Shown: positions 37,845 through 48,639 of the stretch, piece by piece
How the letters are laid out: each line of letters begins with the position of its first letter
Position numbering within the stretch: the stretch's first letter is position 1
Assembly (NCBI GenBank): GCA_021234155.1
Contig: JAJEKV010000126.1
Coordinates: 1,855,771-1,919,770 of the forward strand
Length of the DNA stretch: 64,000 bases
Reading direction: 5' to 3'
From: Isoetes taiwanensis
Lineage: Eukaryota > Streptophyta > Lycopodiopsida > Isoetales > Isoetaceae
Position numbers and translations under genes: made by a program
The notes under the pieces: generated by a model
What the model was told of the DNA's origin: nothing
The model's database searches: none
The model's input: only the letters and a program-made list of their open reading frames with translations

Positions 37845-37869
37845 GATGCTAACCCCGAGCCATTAGCGG

Positions 37870-38350
37870 ATGGCCATTCCGCCGATGGAATCACAAATAT
37901 CATGGATACAGCCCCGTGGAATCAAATGCGAATGGAATCCGCAGCGAATATATTCCGCCCGATTCTTCGAGATGGAATCACGACGACTTCATTCCGCCTT
38001 CGACGGTATCCATGGCGACAACAGCGAGTTCCGGCTCGACGAATCACAGTTTAGTGATTCCGCCGAGTTGAATCAATCCTAACGATTCTCGCCGGATGGA
38101 ATCAACCCTCCGCGGATTCCGCCAGATGGAATCACGGATCCATGATCCCGCAGATAGAATCACTCCCGTGTGACTCCGTACAGTGATTCCGGCTGTGCGT
38201 GATTCTCAAGGACGACAAGTGGATGCATCCGGTCCGTCGCTGAAACCGGGCTGGACGGACGCTGTGGCGTCGTGAGTTCGTCCGCCTGCGGACGTAGGGT
38301 GTGCCGATTCCACCGGACGGAATCACCAAGGAACTCCTCGATCACAAATG
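37870..38350. repeat. GTGATTCC/GGAATCAC palindrome array, block 1
   Basis: Imperfect palindromes of about 20-25 bp with arms GTGATTCC and GGAATCAC (often GAATCA) recur roughly every 25-40 bp. Examples are near 37,885, 37,972, 38,053, 38,090, 38,121 and 38,310. The central bases vary (GCCGAGTT, ACCGGAC, GCCAGAT). Open frames across the block simply translate the repeat. It directly follows the hexokinase-like fragment. Confidence 0.8.
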
Positions 38351-39059
38351 AAAGCGTGAGTCCTCACGGAGCTTGTCATGGACCTCAAGAGAAGATTGAG
38401 GAGGCAAGCACTTTCCAGCCCATCTCTTTGTTGTGGCTAAGCTCTAATTACGCTTCATTACGCTTCTTGTGGCGTGCAAGCGTAGATTTGGCAAACAAAC
38501 CCCGCAGAAGGGCATTTTTGACCACAAATGGCTGCCCCGACGGGTCTAGAGCACCGTGGTCCCCGACCGATGGAGGAGGCACTCAATTGGTGTGGGTTTC
38601 CTATATTCCCACCTCACGAGTCCCCGGATTTCATTGCCGGGGAGCAAAAAAATGGGGATGCACCCCAACTTCTATATAAGAAGCTCTCAAATGAATAAGG
38701 GGCTATCAAAACCAAAATTTTATTACATATCTTTCTCCTCAAAAGGTATGCGCTCTTTAGTTTTGTAGATTACACATGGAAATTAAAGCATGGCTGATTC
38801 ATCCTCCATGGTGGAAAGCGTGTACCGGTGTAGTTTTGGGCCCCAAGACAATTCTCGGGAACACCCATGTTGTGGAAGATCGACCTCGGCCCCTCCGTGG
38901 AGGAGGAGGAGGAGGGTTCAAAGGGGGAGAGTGTTAGAAGGGGATGCCAATGTCATTTCACTTTGAGACAACTCTACCTTCTTCCGAAACCACTCAAATT
39001 ACCTACCACAAATGGGATCATGTGAACCAAAGAAGGTCAAATTTGCCACCAGAAAGCTT
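38351..39059. other. Stretch without a recognisable gene
   Basis: Short frames only. A (GGA)n tract lies near 38,897-38,915. The stretch separates palindrome block 1 from the MULE relic. Confidence 0.4.
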
Positions 39060-41129
39060 TAGTCACCGAGAAAGGGTTGAGGTATAGGCTGGGTTCCGTG
39101 GCTCACTCTGATGAAAAGAGAGAATGGATCAAACAAAAGCTATTGCATTACATTGCACCTAGAATGGTGATGAATATCCACCAAGAAAGAGTGAGCTTGA
39201 AGAAGGAACTACTTGGTTTGGAGGGGCTTTCGAGAGATGACATGTTAAAGATGCATGAAATCTACAACATTGAAAAGGAAGTGACCCAAATGTTTGGAAG
39301 TTGCATGAAGATGAAGCTACAAGCACTCATATGTGGGTGCAACAACACCTTGACAATGTATTCCATTATGAGCAAGGTGAGATCTTCCAATTGGGTGTTA
39401 TGACTCCCACCCAAAGAGGAGCCTTGTTGAGATTTGGAAAGGATAGGGCATTGTGTCTCCGACTCCACCTACAAGACGAAATCGGGATGAGGTAGGGTTG
39501 CACCTCTTGCATTTCAATGCTCATATAAGACTTTAGCTTCCTTGCCAACATTCTTAAGTTGTGTTGCTACTTTACATTAAAGGTACTACCTCTTCACTAT
39601 CATTGGATTCGATGACTACTTCAATGGGATGCCTTTGGCTTGGATTATCACGAACTCCCGTAAGAAAGATGCAATTGCAAGATGGCTAGAAGCCATGAAA
39701 GTGTGGGTTGAACGCCATGACTCAACCTCGAAGCCCTCATGCTTTATCACCGATTCTTGTGATGCCAAATACATGCAATTAAAAAGGTAACAATGTTTCC
39801 ACTATGAGCAATTTTAAGTGGTTCATTTTGCACACTCTATGAGCATGTGGCATCTCTACACTTCAGTTTACCCTAGCGCATTTGAACCTTTGCATCCGCA
39901 TGTGAGAAGAGACCTGGTTGAAGTGGTTAGTCAAGAACGGAAGAACAAGGAGATAAGGAACCAAATGTTTAAGGAATTGGGTGAGATCATGTATGGAATC
40001 AAGTGTCCCCCGTGTAACAATGAATATGGAGAGGATTACAATGAGGTCAAGTAAAGTAGAAGCTTTGAGAAAGTTGGAAACCCCGAAAGGAAAGTATCCT
40101 CAAGATCCCGTTTGGCCTCCTACATGAGTCGAGAGGGACTCGCAGAATATATGTGAATGGGTGTTGGCCACAAGAATGTTCCCCATTCAAACCAAGAAAC
40201 CAATGCTGCAATAGAGGGTTGGCACAAGATACTAAAGATGCTACCGGGCATCTCCAAATCCGTCTGAAGGGAAGGAGGATGGACTGCTACTACATATGCT
40301 TGTCAATGAAGTTGAGGCACATACAACATACTCAAGGTAATTTGCAAAAAAGATAACGTGTTTTGTATACTTACGCGTGCACTAACACACCACGTTGTTT
40401 CATTTACAAGCACAATGGGGATGAAAGAGGCTGGTTTTGTCATAAACACATCACAAGAGAAAATTATAGAATCGGCTATTCGAGGGCGAGGCGATTCGGA
40501 TGATGCAAACCTTTGTAGACCTCGGCGAGGAGGCGAGGGCATATGTCCGCACTCTTGATCTCAACCGCCAACCGTTTCTTTGTGAGTGGGGCACACAGAA
40601 TTGGGCGAAGTTGTGATTGCCCATGGGGTGCCAAAGGTAACCTTTGCAAAACACCAAGTTAAGGTTATTCAACTAATGGACAGCTTCAGAGAGCGTGACA
40701 TCTTGAAGGTTCTAGGTTCCGATTATGGAAATGCAAGTGGTGGCATGGAGCACTTGCCCTTGTACACCTGGGTCCCCCCGAGATTCACTTGAAGAGATAG
40801 TTAGTCTAGAGGATGACATTCTCCCTATGAAGAAAGTTGGGTTGACCGTAGAGGAAGCTAGGGCCTCACTAGAATCGTGTGTTGCAAGGGTTATGGGATC
40901 TGCCTCCAAGATCCCAGCCTCCCTCATAGCCACAGAGGCGATGATGAGACAACTCGACACCGTGCTTGAGAGGATGGACCTAAGAGGATGGACAAGACAC
41001 AACTATATCGCCTTTGTCGCTACCCGAGGAAGAGGAGGCATATGGAACGAGCCTTGCAAGGATGAAGCCACTCTTGGAAATAGGGAAGAGGGGCCAAAGG
41101 ACAAGAAACCCGAGTTGGAAGGAAGTTGA
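39060..41129 (+). pseudogene. Degenerate Mutator-like (MULE) transposase with SWIM-type finger remnant
   Basis: Plus-strand translation gives, in order but in shifting frames, pieces of a MULE/FAR1-type transposase. About 39,310-39,490 reads GVMTPTQRGALLRFGKDRAL, the block before the catalytic core. At 39,581-39,790 RYYLFTIIGFDDYFNGMPLA continues to WIITNSRKKDAI and CFITDSCDA, a transposase core. Near 39,840-40,050 a W-rich piece ends FKELGEIMYG. Near 40,200 NAAIEGWHKILK recalls the NNxxEx(Y/F)HxxLK block. At 40,620-40,680 VPKVTFAKHQVKVIQL matches the C-terminal half of a SWIM zinc finger, with a metal-binding Cys apparently replaced by Phe. The last 134-codon frame (40,725-41,129) is the acidic or basic tail. 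Frameshifts and stops make it non-functional. Confidence 0.7.
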
Positions 41130-41206
41130 GATGGAGAGCCTTGCTTAGATGGTTTGTAATATCTTTAGTTTTGCACCTAATACTATGGTTTTAATTTGAT
41201 GAGTTT

Positions 41207-42395
41207 AGCATATGCACAAAATACTATAAGTATGAATACTCGTGTACAAGTACACAATGTATTAATACTCTACGATAAGCAATAAATTTGTAAAACTACT
41301 GTGATAAATACCATGCGCAAAAAATACTATAAGTATGAATACTCGTGTACAAATACACAATGTATTAATACTCTATGTATAAGTAATCTTTGTAATTTGT
41401 AAGACTACCAGAAAATTATGTGTAAAAAGTACTATAAATATAAATACTCATGCAAATACACAATGTATTAATACTCTATGTATAAGAACACTATTTTGAA
41501 AGCTACATGTCGCAGTACAAAATACTATAATATGAATACTGCGGTACAAGTACACAATGTATTAATCCACGATAAGCAATCGTAATTTGTAAAACTACCA
41601 GATAAATACCATGCATACAAAAATACTATAAGCATAAATACTTCTGTACAAAATGTATTAATACTCTATGTATAAGTAAATTTGTAAGACTACTGTATAA
41701 ATACTATGTGTACAAAGCACTATAAATATAAATAATAAATACACAATGTATTGATAGAATGTATAAGTGCATGTTTTGTAAGACTACTCAGATAAATACT
41801 ATGTGTACAAAAATACTATAAGTATGAATAAGAAATACACAATGTATTAATACTCTATGTATAAGTATAAATTTGTAAGACTACTGCAGATAAATACTAT
41901 GTGTACAAAGTACTATAAATATAAATACTCGTGGTGCAAATACACAATGTATTAATACTCTATGTATAAGAACACTATTTTGTAAAGCTACACGTCTGTC
42001 TAGAGTACAAAATACTATAAGTATGAATACTCTGTGTACAAGTACACAATGTATTAATACTCTAAGTATAAGTACTGTAATTTGTAAAACTACTCGTATA
42101 AATACAATGAATACAAAATACTATAAGTATAAATACTATGTGTACAAATACACAATGTATTAATACTATATGTATAAGTAATCTTTTAATTTGTAAGACT
42201 ACTCTTATAAATTCTATGTGTACAAATTACTATAATTATTAATACTCTGTGTACAAATACACAATGTATTAATACTCTATGTATAAGTACTGTAATTTGT
42301 AAGACTACTCGTATAAATACTATGTGTACAAAATACTATAAATATAAATACAATGTGTACAAATACACAATGTATTAATACATTTTGTAAAACTA
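41207..42395 (+). repeat. About 100-bp AT-rich satellite, roughly 12 copies
   Basis: Each unit contains ACAAAATACTATAAGTATGA, then GTACAAATACACAATGTATT, then TAATACTCTATGTATAAG, then TTTGTAAGACTACT. Unit starts fall near 41,217, 41,320, 41,427, 41,518, 41,609, 41,713, 41,807, 41,903, 42,004, 42,112, 42,222 and 42,328, a mean period of about 101 bp. It begins directly after the MULE relic and stops at palindrome block 2. Confidence 0.92.
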
Positions 42396-42429
42396 CTGGT
42401 CGAAATAAATCCCGAAAGTCGTCCAATCA

Positions 42430-42625
42430 TCCTGGGAATCACCAATTCGGTGATTCCACCTGATGGAAACGCCCGCCATCATTGCATCTTGCAGTAAATG
42501 ATGCTACTTCAAGTCGATGTCAAGTCGGTTGTGCACGCCATTATGCGGGGATGCTAACCGACGTGCAAATGTGTGGTGATTCCACTCAATGTAATCACAG
42601 TGGTGATTCCACCCCACGAATCAAC
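42430..42625. repeat. GTGATTCC/GGAATCAC palindrome array, block 2
   Basis: Words GGGAATCACC, CGGTGATTCCACC, GTGGTGATTCCACTC and GTGGTGATTCCACCCC occur at about 42,436-42,455 and 42,570-42,620. They are fewer and more spaced than in blocks 1, 4 and 5 but carry the same arms. The block follows the satellite array. Confidence 0.65.
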
Positions 42626-42712
42626 CTTGGGCATCGGACCAAAGACCGCCCTCTTAGTATTCACTCATAATTCTCTGAAGACGCCCTGAGGCGCTCTTCG
42701 TCACTTCAAGTT

Positions 42713-43033
42713 ATGGCCGACGCCCCCGGTAGCCATACTGGCGGTCCTAGTGGTGGACCTCGGTTTTCTGAGGCCCTCAAAGATTGCGTGCTCGAGAATC
42801 TGCAGGAGCCCTCAAGTCGAGCATTGGTAGGCGCCCCGCCCATTCCTATCGCCATACCTTTCTACGATGGTTGTGAATGCATCGATTCCCGTGGAAGGTT
42901 TCCAACGCTTCACACATCCCCGGGCACGAGACGCTTAATGAAGAGTGGGCAAAGAATCGCTTTTGCCTACGCTACTTTAATCAAGGGAAGAATCTGGCGG
43001 TTCAAAGCCGCTGAAGGTGGAGTGCAAGGATGA
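42713..43033 (+). CDS. Unrecognised open frame, possibly part of a decayed element
   Basis: A 106-codon ATG frame encodes a Gly/Pro-rich start and an unassigned body. Between about 42,935 and 43,130 the other two plus frames read protein-like text (EWAKNRFCLRYFNQGK, then DEPDDLSLLSFLAARRQV). This suggests one longer coding region broken by frameshifts. I recognise no family and propose no function. Confidence 0.25.
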   Translation: MADAPGSHTGGPSGGPRFSEALKDCVLENLQEPSSRALVGAPPIPIAIPFYDGCECIDSRGRFPTLHTSPGTRRLMKSGQRIAFAYATLIKGRIWRFKAAEGGVQG

Positions 43034-43499
43034 GCCGGATGATCTGAGTTTGCTTTCCTTCCTCGCCGCAAGGAGACAAGTTTTGGGAGGGTTGACCGGT
43101 CTACCAACAAGGTGTGAGTTCATACACCTCACCGTTCATTTGATGTTCTCAGTATTGTCGCTGCAACTAATGTTCTTTATTGCTGCTGCATGAACCACGC
43201 AGAAAAAACGAGCCCGCCCCAGTTATAGTGCATAGCTCGCGACTATCAATGATGGAGGACCGTCCTTTTTTTGGTTTCTGTTCAGACAGTTCTGTTGATT
43301 TTTGATTTCCTGGTAGCTACCTTGCTACACGCCTTCTTGTGAAAATACAGATTTAAGTTAATTGTTGTGCAATCTCTTCAGTTGGCTTCAAATACTATGC
43401 ATATTGTGAATGTACATATGGTAATTTTTGATGAGTTTTGCACAATATGAGTTCCTGACATGATATGTTTTGCATAGATACTCAATGTACAGAATCTAA
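43034..43499. other. Stretch without a recognisable gene
   Basis: Apart from the frameshifted coding-like text up to about 43,130, this holds AT-rich sequence leading into the second satellite-like array. Confidence 0.4.
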
Positions 43500-44110
43500 G
43501 GTTGAAGATGAATACTCGACGATAAATACTCAAAAATACTATAATGATACATACTATTAGTACAAACACACAATAACTGCAAATCACTATAGGTTTGAAT
43601 ACTATCCGTATAAAATACTAAAAGTATAAATACCATTTGTAGAAAATACCGCATGTATAAATACCGTATAAATACCATGTGTAGAAAATAATCGTAAGCA
43701 TAAATACCCGCGGTACAAATACCATGTGTAGAAATACTACGTGTATAGCGGTGTATAAATCGCAAATTACTATAGGCTTGAATACTATCTCAGATAAAAT
43801 ACTAAACGATAAATACCATGTGTAGAAAATACCATGAGTATAAGTACGTGTATAAATAACATGTGTATAAAAAATCGTAAGTATAAATACAACGTGTATA
43901 AATACCATGTGTAGAAATACTCGTGGTATAAATGCGCAAAGGAGTATACATTTGAATACTATCTATATAAAATACTAAACGATAAATACCATGTGAGACG
44001 AAATACCACAAGTATAAATACTGCTTATAAAAACTTTAATATATTAATACTGCGGCGTATAATTCGAGCTCTATGTACAATACTTGAAGTATAAATACCC
44101 CATGTATATC
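43500..44110. repeat. Irregular AT-rich array related to the 100-bp satellite
   Basis: TATAAATACCATGTGTAGAA, AAATACTA and GTATAAATAC words repeat about every 35-45 bp. The vocabulary (AAATACTATAAGTATAAATAC) matches the satellite at 41.2-42.4 kb but the unit order is scrambled. Minus-strand frames rich in Tyr, His and Phe only translate the repeat. Confidence 0.75.
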
Positions 44111-44119
44111 ACGCTTATA

Positions 44120-44165
44120 TCGCCTATGGAATCACGATTAATCTGCATGGAATCACAAGAAGAAG
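44120..44165. repeat. GGAATCAC words, block 3 (two copies)
   Basis: Two TGGAATCACRA words (near 44,128 and 44,149) sit right after the AT-rich array. This is a weak outlier of the palindrome family that fills blocks 1, 2, 4 and 5. Confidence 0.45.
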
Positions 44166-44575
44166 CCATAATCGAGAAGCGTCGCACCAAAAAAAAAAAA
44201 GCAGTGTTTAACGGACAGGGTTTAGCAGCAGGGTTCAACCAAAAAAAGAAACACCAGGGTTTAACAGACAGTGAATATCAGACATGTATAGATGCTCAAA
44301 AGGAAACTGCCAAGAAGACGGCAGTGTCCGCTTCATTCGTTACCAGCAGCTAGCCAGTGGAGGTGTGGGAACGCTTCCTCCGCATCAAACATGCAATTAG
44401 TTACATCCAAAGAAAAAGAAAAATCGCGGAAGCAAGAGGGCCAGATGGTCGACCTTGACGCCGGTCCAGCTTAGTTCTACGGCGGAAGGGTCTTTTGCAG
44501 CAGTAACCCAAACACGGTCGCCATCTTCCGTTCATCGAACTCAAACGCCCCCTTGGAACATCCGCATGCGACGCT

Positions 44576-45053
44576 TTACCCTCGTTGAATGAAGAGATGC
44601 AAACAAATTCTTGGCCCAATCACCGCCACATTCTTCGCGGACTGTGAATTCGAACCCCTAGAAACTTTAACTTCGAATTTTCGAGCCATTGATTTCCTCA
44701 AAGGCACCCTCGCAGTCGTTCCTTGCCTCCTGCGGTATGGCGACCTTAAACCCACGGACCTCCGGCGACGGACTTCGGAAGATCCCTGCAGCTCTCGAGC
44801 CTGCAAATACGTGGAAATTATCCAAGTAACGAAGATCAATCTTGAGAAACCCGCCCTCTATAACAATTGGTGGACAACCAGCCATTCCTACATTTTCCAA
44901 GAACTCCATGTTAGAGCAGCTAAGAGCGCATTAAAGAAATTCCTTAACAACCACACGGAAGGAGAACTTCCTTATCAACAACAGAAACCACAGAACTATC
45001 GCCAAGGATATGGATCGGATCGGAGTCGAGCTAAGCACCAAACCAAAACATGA
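44576..45053. other. Coding-like block with long frames on both strands
   Basis: A 154-codon plus frame (44,589-45,053) overlaps minus frames at 44,667-44,909 and 44,576-44,839. The minus-strand sequence (IEGGFLKIDLRYLDNFHVFA; SAKNVAVIGPRICLHLF) reads more protein-like than the plus frame. I cannot identify a family. It lies immediately before palindrome block 4. Confidence 0.25.
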
Positions 45054-45093
45054 TTGAATTGGAAGCGCCGAAGCTTGTCCGTCGGGGCTCTGA

Positions 45094-45690
45094 GAAATTC
45101 CCCCTGACGGAATCACCGAACTAGGCTAAATTCGTTGGGCCTAGGGGCCAACGTGGCACCCGCACATTCATCGACGCCACGTCACGCGGGGCAAGAACCA
45201 TGCCATGCGAAGTACTAAATTCTTTGCCGCTGTAGGGGCTAACGGCACCCCGGCATTCGCGGAACGCCGCCAGCTCACCGCACAAATCCTAGTAGTGAGG
45301 GCAATAGATGGCGGCGACTTGGCATTTATTACGTGACGCCGCCCCACGCCACCGACTTCGAGCAATGATGATTCGCCGCAAAACCACGCCTCTTGTGATT
45401 CCACGGGAAAGAATAGCCTACATGTGATTCCACGGTATGGAATAACATACGAAAGTGATTCCACGGAGTTGAATCACGCATAGAGGTGATTCTCACGGAA
45501 TGGACGCACCATGGAACCACATGACCTTTGTGATTCCACGGAAAGAATAGCCTAAATGTGATTCCACGGTATGGAATAACATACCGGTGATTCCACCGAA
45601 TTGAATCACGGAGTTGAATCAGCAGATTCTACCTAATGGACGCACCATGGAGGTGATTCCACGGTTTGGAATCACCGTGGTGTGATTCAA
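45094..45690. repeat. GTGATTCC/GGAATCAC palindrome array, block 4
   Basis: About ten copies lie mainly between 45,394 and 45,680. The clearest is 45,652-45,676, with perfect 9-bp arms GGTGATTCC and GGAATCACC around a 7-base centre. A sub-unit TGTGATTCCACGG(T)ATGGAATA is itself repeated (45,423 and 45,558). The centre is often ACGG or ACGGA. Confidence 0.85.
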
Positions 45691-45899
45691 GATAGAGGAA
45701 TCGAGCATGCAACTCAAATTCAAATTCAAAAAGTTCCCGCTCCAAAATCTTTCAAATTCAGATTCAAAAACTTCATCGATCATATACAATGGTGTGGAAT
45801 TAAAACTTCAAAGAAAGCCGGGAATTTTCGCTCTCTGTACAATAGCAAGGTTGAAATCATGGGCCATTTTTCCTCAGACGGGTAACCAAGCCACCCTCC

Positions 45900-48500
45900 T
45901 CGGTCCAATCTCCCCGGGTAGATGAAATGTGCTTTTCCTTTGTTTGGACGCAATCAAATAACTTCACAGGCATGACAAAGAAATGTCGACCTTGTCATGT
46001 CGATTTCCCTCCAAAACCATTTGATGTGTCAATGACCCGCAAGCCGGAAGTTTAGAATGAAACATCACGAAATTAAGTAAAAATTGCATACATAACACTC
46101 CAATAATGATCTTTCGAAAGTTGCAAATGTCCAAAGAAGAACCTCTTCACAAAACAAATTGTGTATATCCCACAACTCGGGTGTTCTCTGCAAAGGGCAC
46201 ATTCAAAGGGACACATGGGGCATTGTGAAGGCTTGTGGATTCAAAATTCCATCTCTTCATAATGTTCCGCTATGAAACCGAAAGCAAACATAGCAATCGG
46301 GAAGGCAAATTCGATCTCATAGCTGTAAAATTGATCTTACATGGTCGCTAAAGATCTTAAGTTGGAGTGCATGGGCCATTGAATCCGCGATGCAGACACC
46401 ACGGGGCACGGGTTTGAAGCCTCCTCCTTGCCTCTTCGTTGGATACCAATATAAACAAGCTCCATGGTTGCCGCAAAACAAGTTTATGAAATCCAATGGC
46501 CTACCCGTTAACTCTCGAAATCGAATTGTATACCCGCTCATAAGCGGGAAGTAGTAGAAACCGACATTTTGCATCCGCCAATTCCCGCTAAAAGGTTTGG
46601 GTGGGATTAGATTACTGAAAATTTCATAGGCACTGACTGACCCTCCAAAGAGTTTTGCAAGAAGAGGCCGGGGATGGATGGATGAAACATGCCGCACCTC
46701 TTATTCGGGGGATGGCATGAATTAAGGCTCGTGAAGGGCATTCTACGATGAAGTGAATGATATTGTCAAACCAAAACGAAAAATCAGCTTTGAACTTACG
46801 GAAGATAGGCACCAACGCATTCCTCGTTGATTCTGCGGTCCACATCGTCTTCTACACCCGCACGCTTCATGAAAACTCGGCAAAATTGGCATAGATCCGA
46901 AATTCGGATCTTTGCCATTTTTTTCCCTACTCGATTGCCGCGGCTGCATTGTTAGTGGATACTTGAATGTAAAATTACAGGTCCAATTCACGGAAACAAG
47001 GCCTCATGGTAAGCAAAAGCGAGAATCAAAAATGTGGCCTCCGGTCTATGCATCATGGGAATCTCAATAATTGTCCCTCCTCTTCCAGACGAAGTAGAGG
47101 GGCTCGGGAAGACCCATTGTTTGAATAGCATCGCAAGAGACCATGAATGTAGACGGGCGTCTCAAAAACAATGTGATTAGGAGCTATGCAATCTTACTTT
47201 TTATTTGCACCCCTCTTTTTCCGGTGTTTTCGGAAGCCTCACGACCGACCGGAGCTTGCATGTTCTTTTGGGAGGGGATGGAAATTCCCCTCTCGCTTGT
47301 CATGACTTCCATCTTGAAATCATCTCTCATTAACTGCTCCTCGCTCTCTAGCCAAAGACAGTCGGCCCTCAACTCTTCAACAAGTAACATTGAACCTTCT
47401 AGCAATGTTATTTCTTATTGCTGCCCTCTTACGTTTCCTCCAAACTCTCCTCCACCATCCGCCTTATCTCCACCACCGCATGACCCAAGCGGCCTTGTTT
47501 GCCGGTTTGAGAATCCCATGCTCTATTTGCTCCTTCTTACATGGCTTCGCCCCCGCCTGGCCCTTGCCAAAATCCGCCTCGGTTATTGTGTTGCCACGGG
47601 TAATCCTCATCTACACTCCGCGGCCTTCACCAATTCAAAATCCCTCTTCTTCTTCCTAACTTCGGGGGCATTGGGTTTCCTTCCCCAATTCTTCTTTGCA
47701 GCTTGTAATCCCCCCATGTTGTGCTTTGGCTAATCCAGGATTTCCAAATCCCACTTCTTGAGTAACTTCCACACCGGTTGTCGACTTTGGCAAGTGCACC
47801 GACCATCACCGTGATCAATTTCCAGGTTGGGAATATCTGCCATGTTTCCTGGATTCTCCTGGGGAGCGTTCTTATGGCATCGCTGCATAAATCCACCAAG
47901 ACTCTATGCCGGCTTCGCTTCATTGCAATCAACATCCTCTTGAGGCACCGGAACGGACCTTTCGCGGCATCTGCAACCCCCAAATATTTGGGAAAAAAGC
48001 GAAAGCTTGAGCAATGAGCTTAGCCTGAGCAGAATCGAAGAATCCTAGGTTATGCTCCAAACCCTACCGCTTCTACCGTCCCAAAACCATGAACTGCAAA
48101 AGCCTTAATGGAGGGGAGTCCACCTCCTCCCAATCAATAGGCTCTTCTTGCAAGGGATTGTTCCACCGGGGAACACAAAGGCCGAATTTGCATCTGGTTC
48201 AACACTCGAAGTTCTCCGCCTCCGGAGGTTTCAAGACTTTGCGCCATCTGGAAACGGGATTGAGCGACAAAACACAAGAATGTATCGCTTCTGGGAAGGA
48301 ACGGGGGCCGGAAGAAATCGTGAGTGAGAGAAATCGTATGTTGACGCTAGCGAAAAAAGGGGCACGAAGCGAACCTGCGAGAAAACGAATGTTTTGAAAG
48401 ATAGAAAGGAAATTTGGTGTGATTTCTTCCCGGATGGGCGCATGAAAATGCAAGGGCTTGGCGTGGAGGGCGATGATGCGGGTCGGCTTCAATCATGACA
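45900..48500 (-). pseudogene. Unidentified decayed coding block on the minus strand
   Basis: Read 5' to 3' on the minus strand, protein-like text appears in ordered but frameshifted pieces. Near 48,100-48,150 it gives EEPIDWEEVDSPPLRLLQFM. At 47,627-48,010 it gives FPKYLGVADAAKGPFRCLKR, then LPRRIQETWQIFPTWKL, then GIWKSWISQS. Near 47,450 it gives an RRMVEESLEE helix, at 47,184-47,405 LLVEELRADCLWLESEEQLM, and at 46,317-46,697 a frame with LFCGNHGACLYWYPTKRQGG. Upstream (48,199-48,492) is a Ser/Pro/Arg-rich N-terminal-like piece. I do not recognise the family; a retroelement gag-like ORF or a transposon-carried gene would fit. The plus-strand 196-codon frame here is a shadow. It is flanked by palindrome blocks 4 and 5. 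Confidence 0.4.
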
Positions 48501-48639
48501 TTGTCGGGTGCGATTACTAGAGTCATAATTATGAGTCGCCGAATTCAAAATATCCCAAGGACATAATTAAAATAGCCAAAATATCACGACAAATCGAAAT
48601 GTTAGGATCGTCCGCGACAAATTGAGCGATCGATCGTCA

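Noticed and set aside
43496-44011. Tyr/His/Phe-rich minus-strand frames resembling membrane proteins
   Set aside because: They translate the AT-rich tandem array; the period of the peptide matches the DNA repeat.
44589-45053. 154-codon plus-strand frame as a gene
   Set aside because: The opposite strand reads more like protein, and no homologous family was recognised for either, so only an unassigned block is listed.
47143-47733. 196-codon plus-strand frame
   Set aside because: It is antisense to the more protein-like minus-strand coding block and has no recognisable domain.
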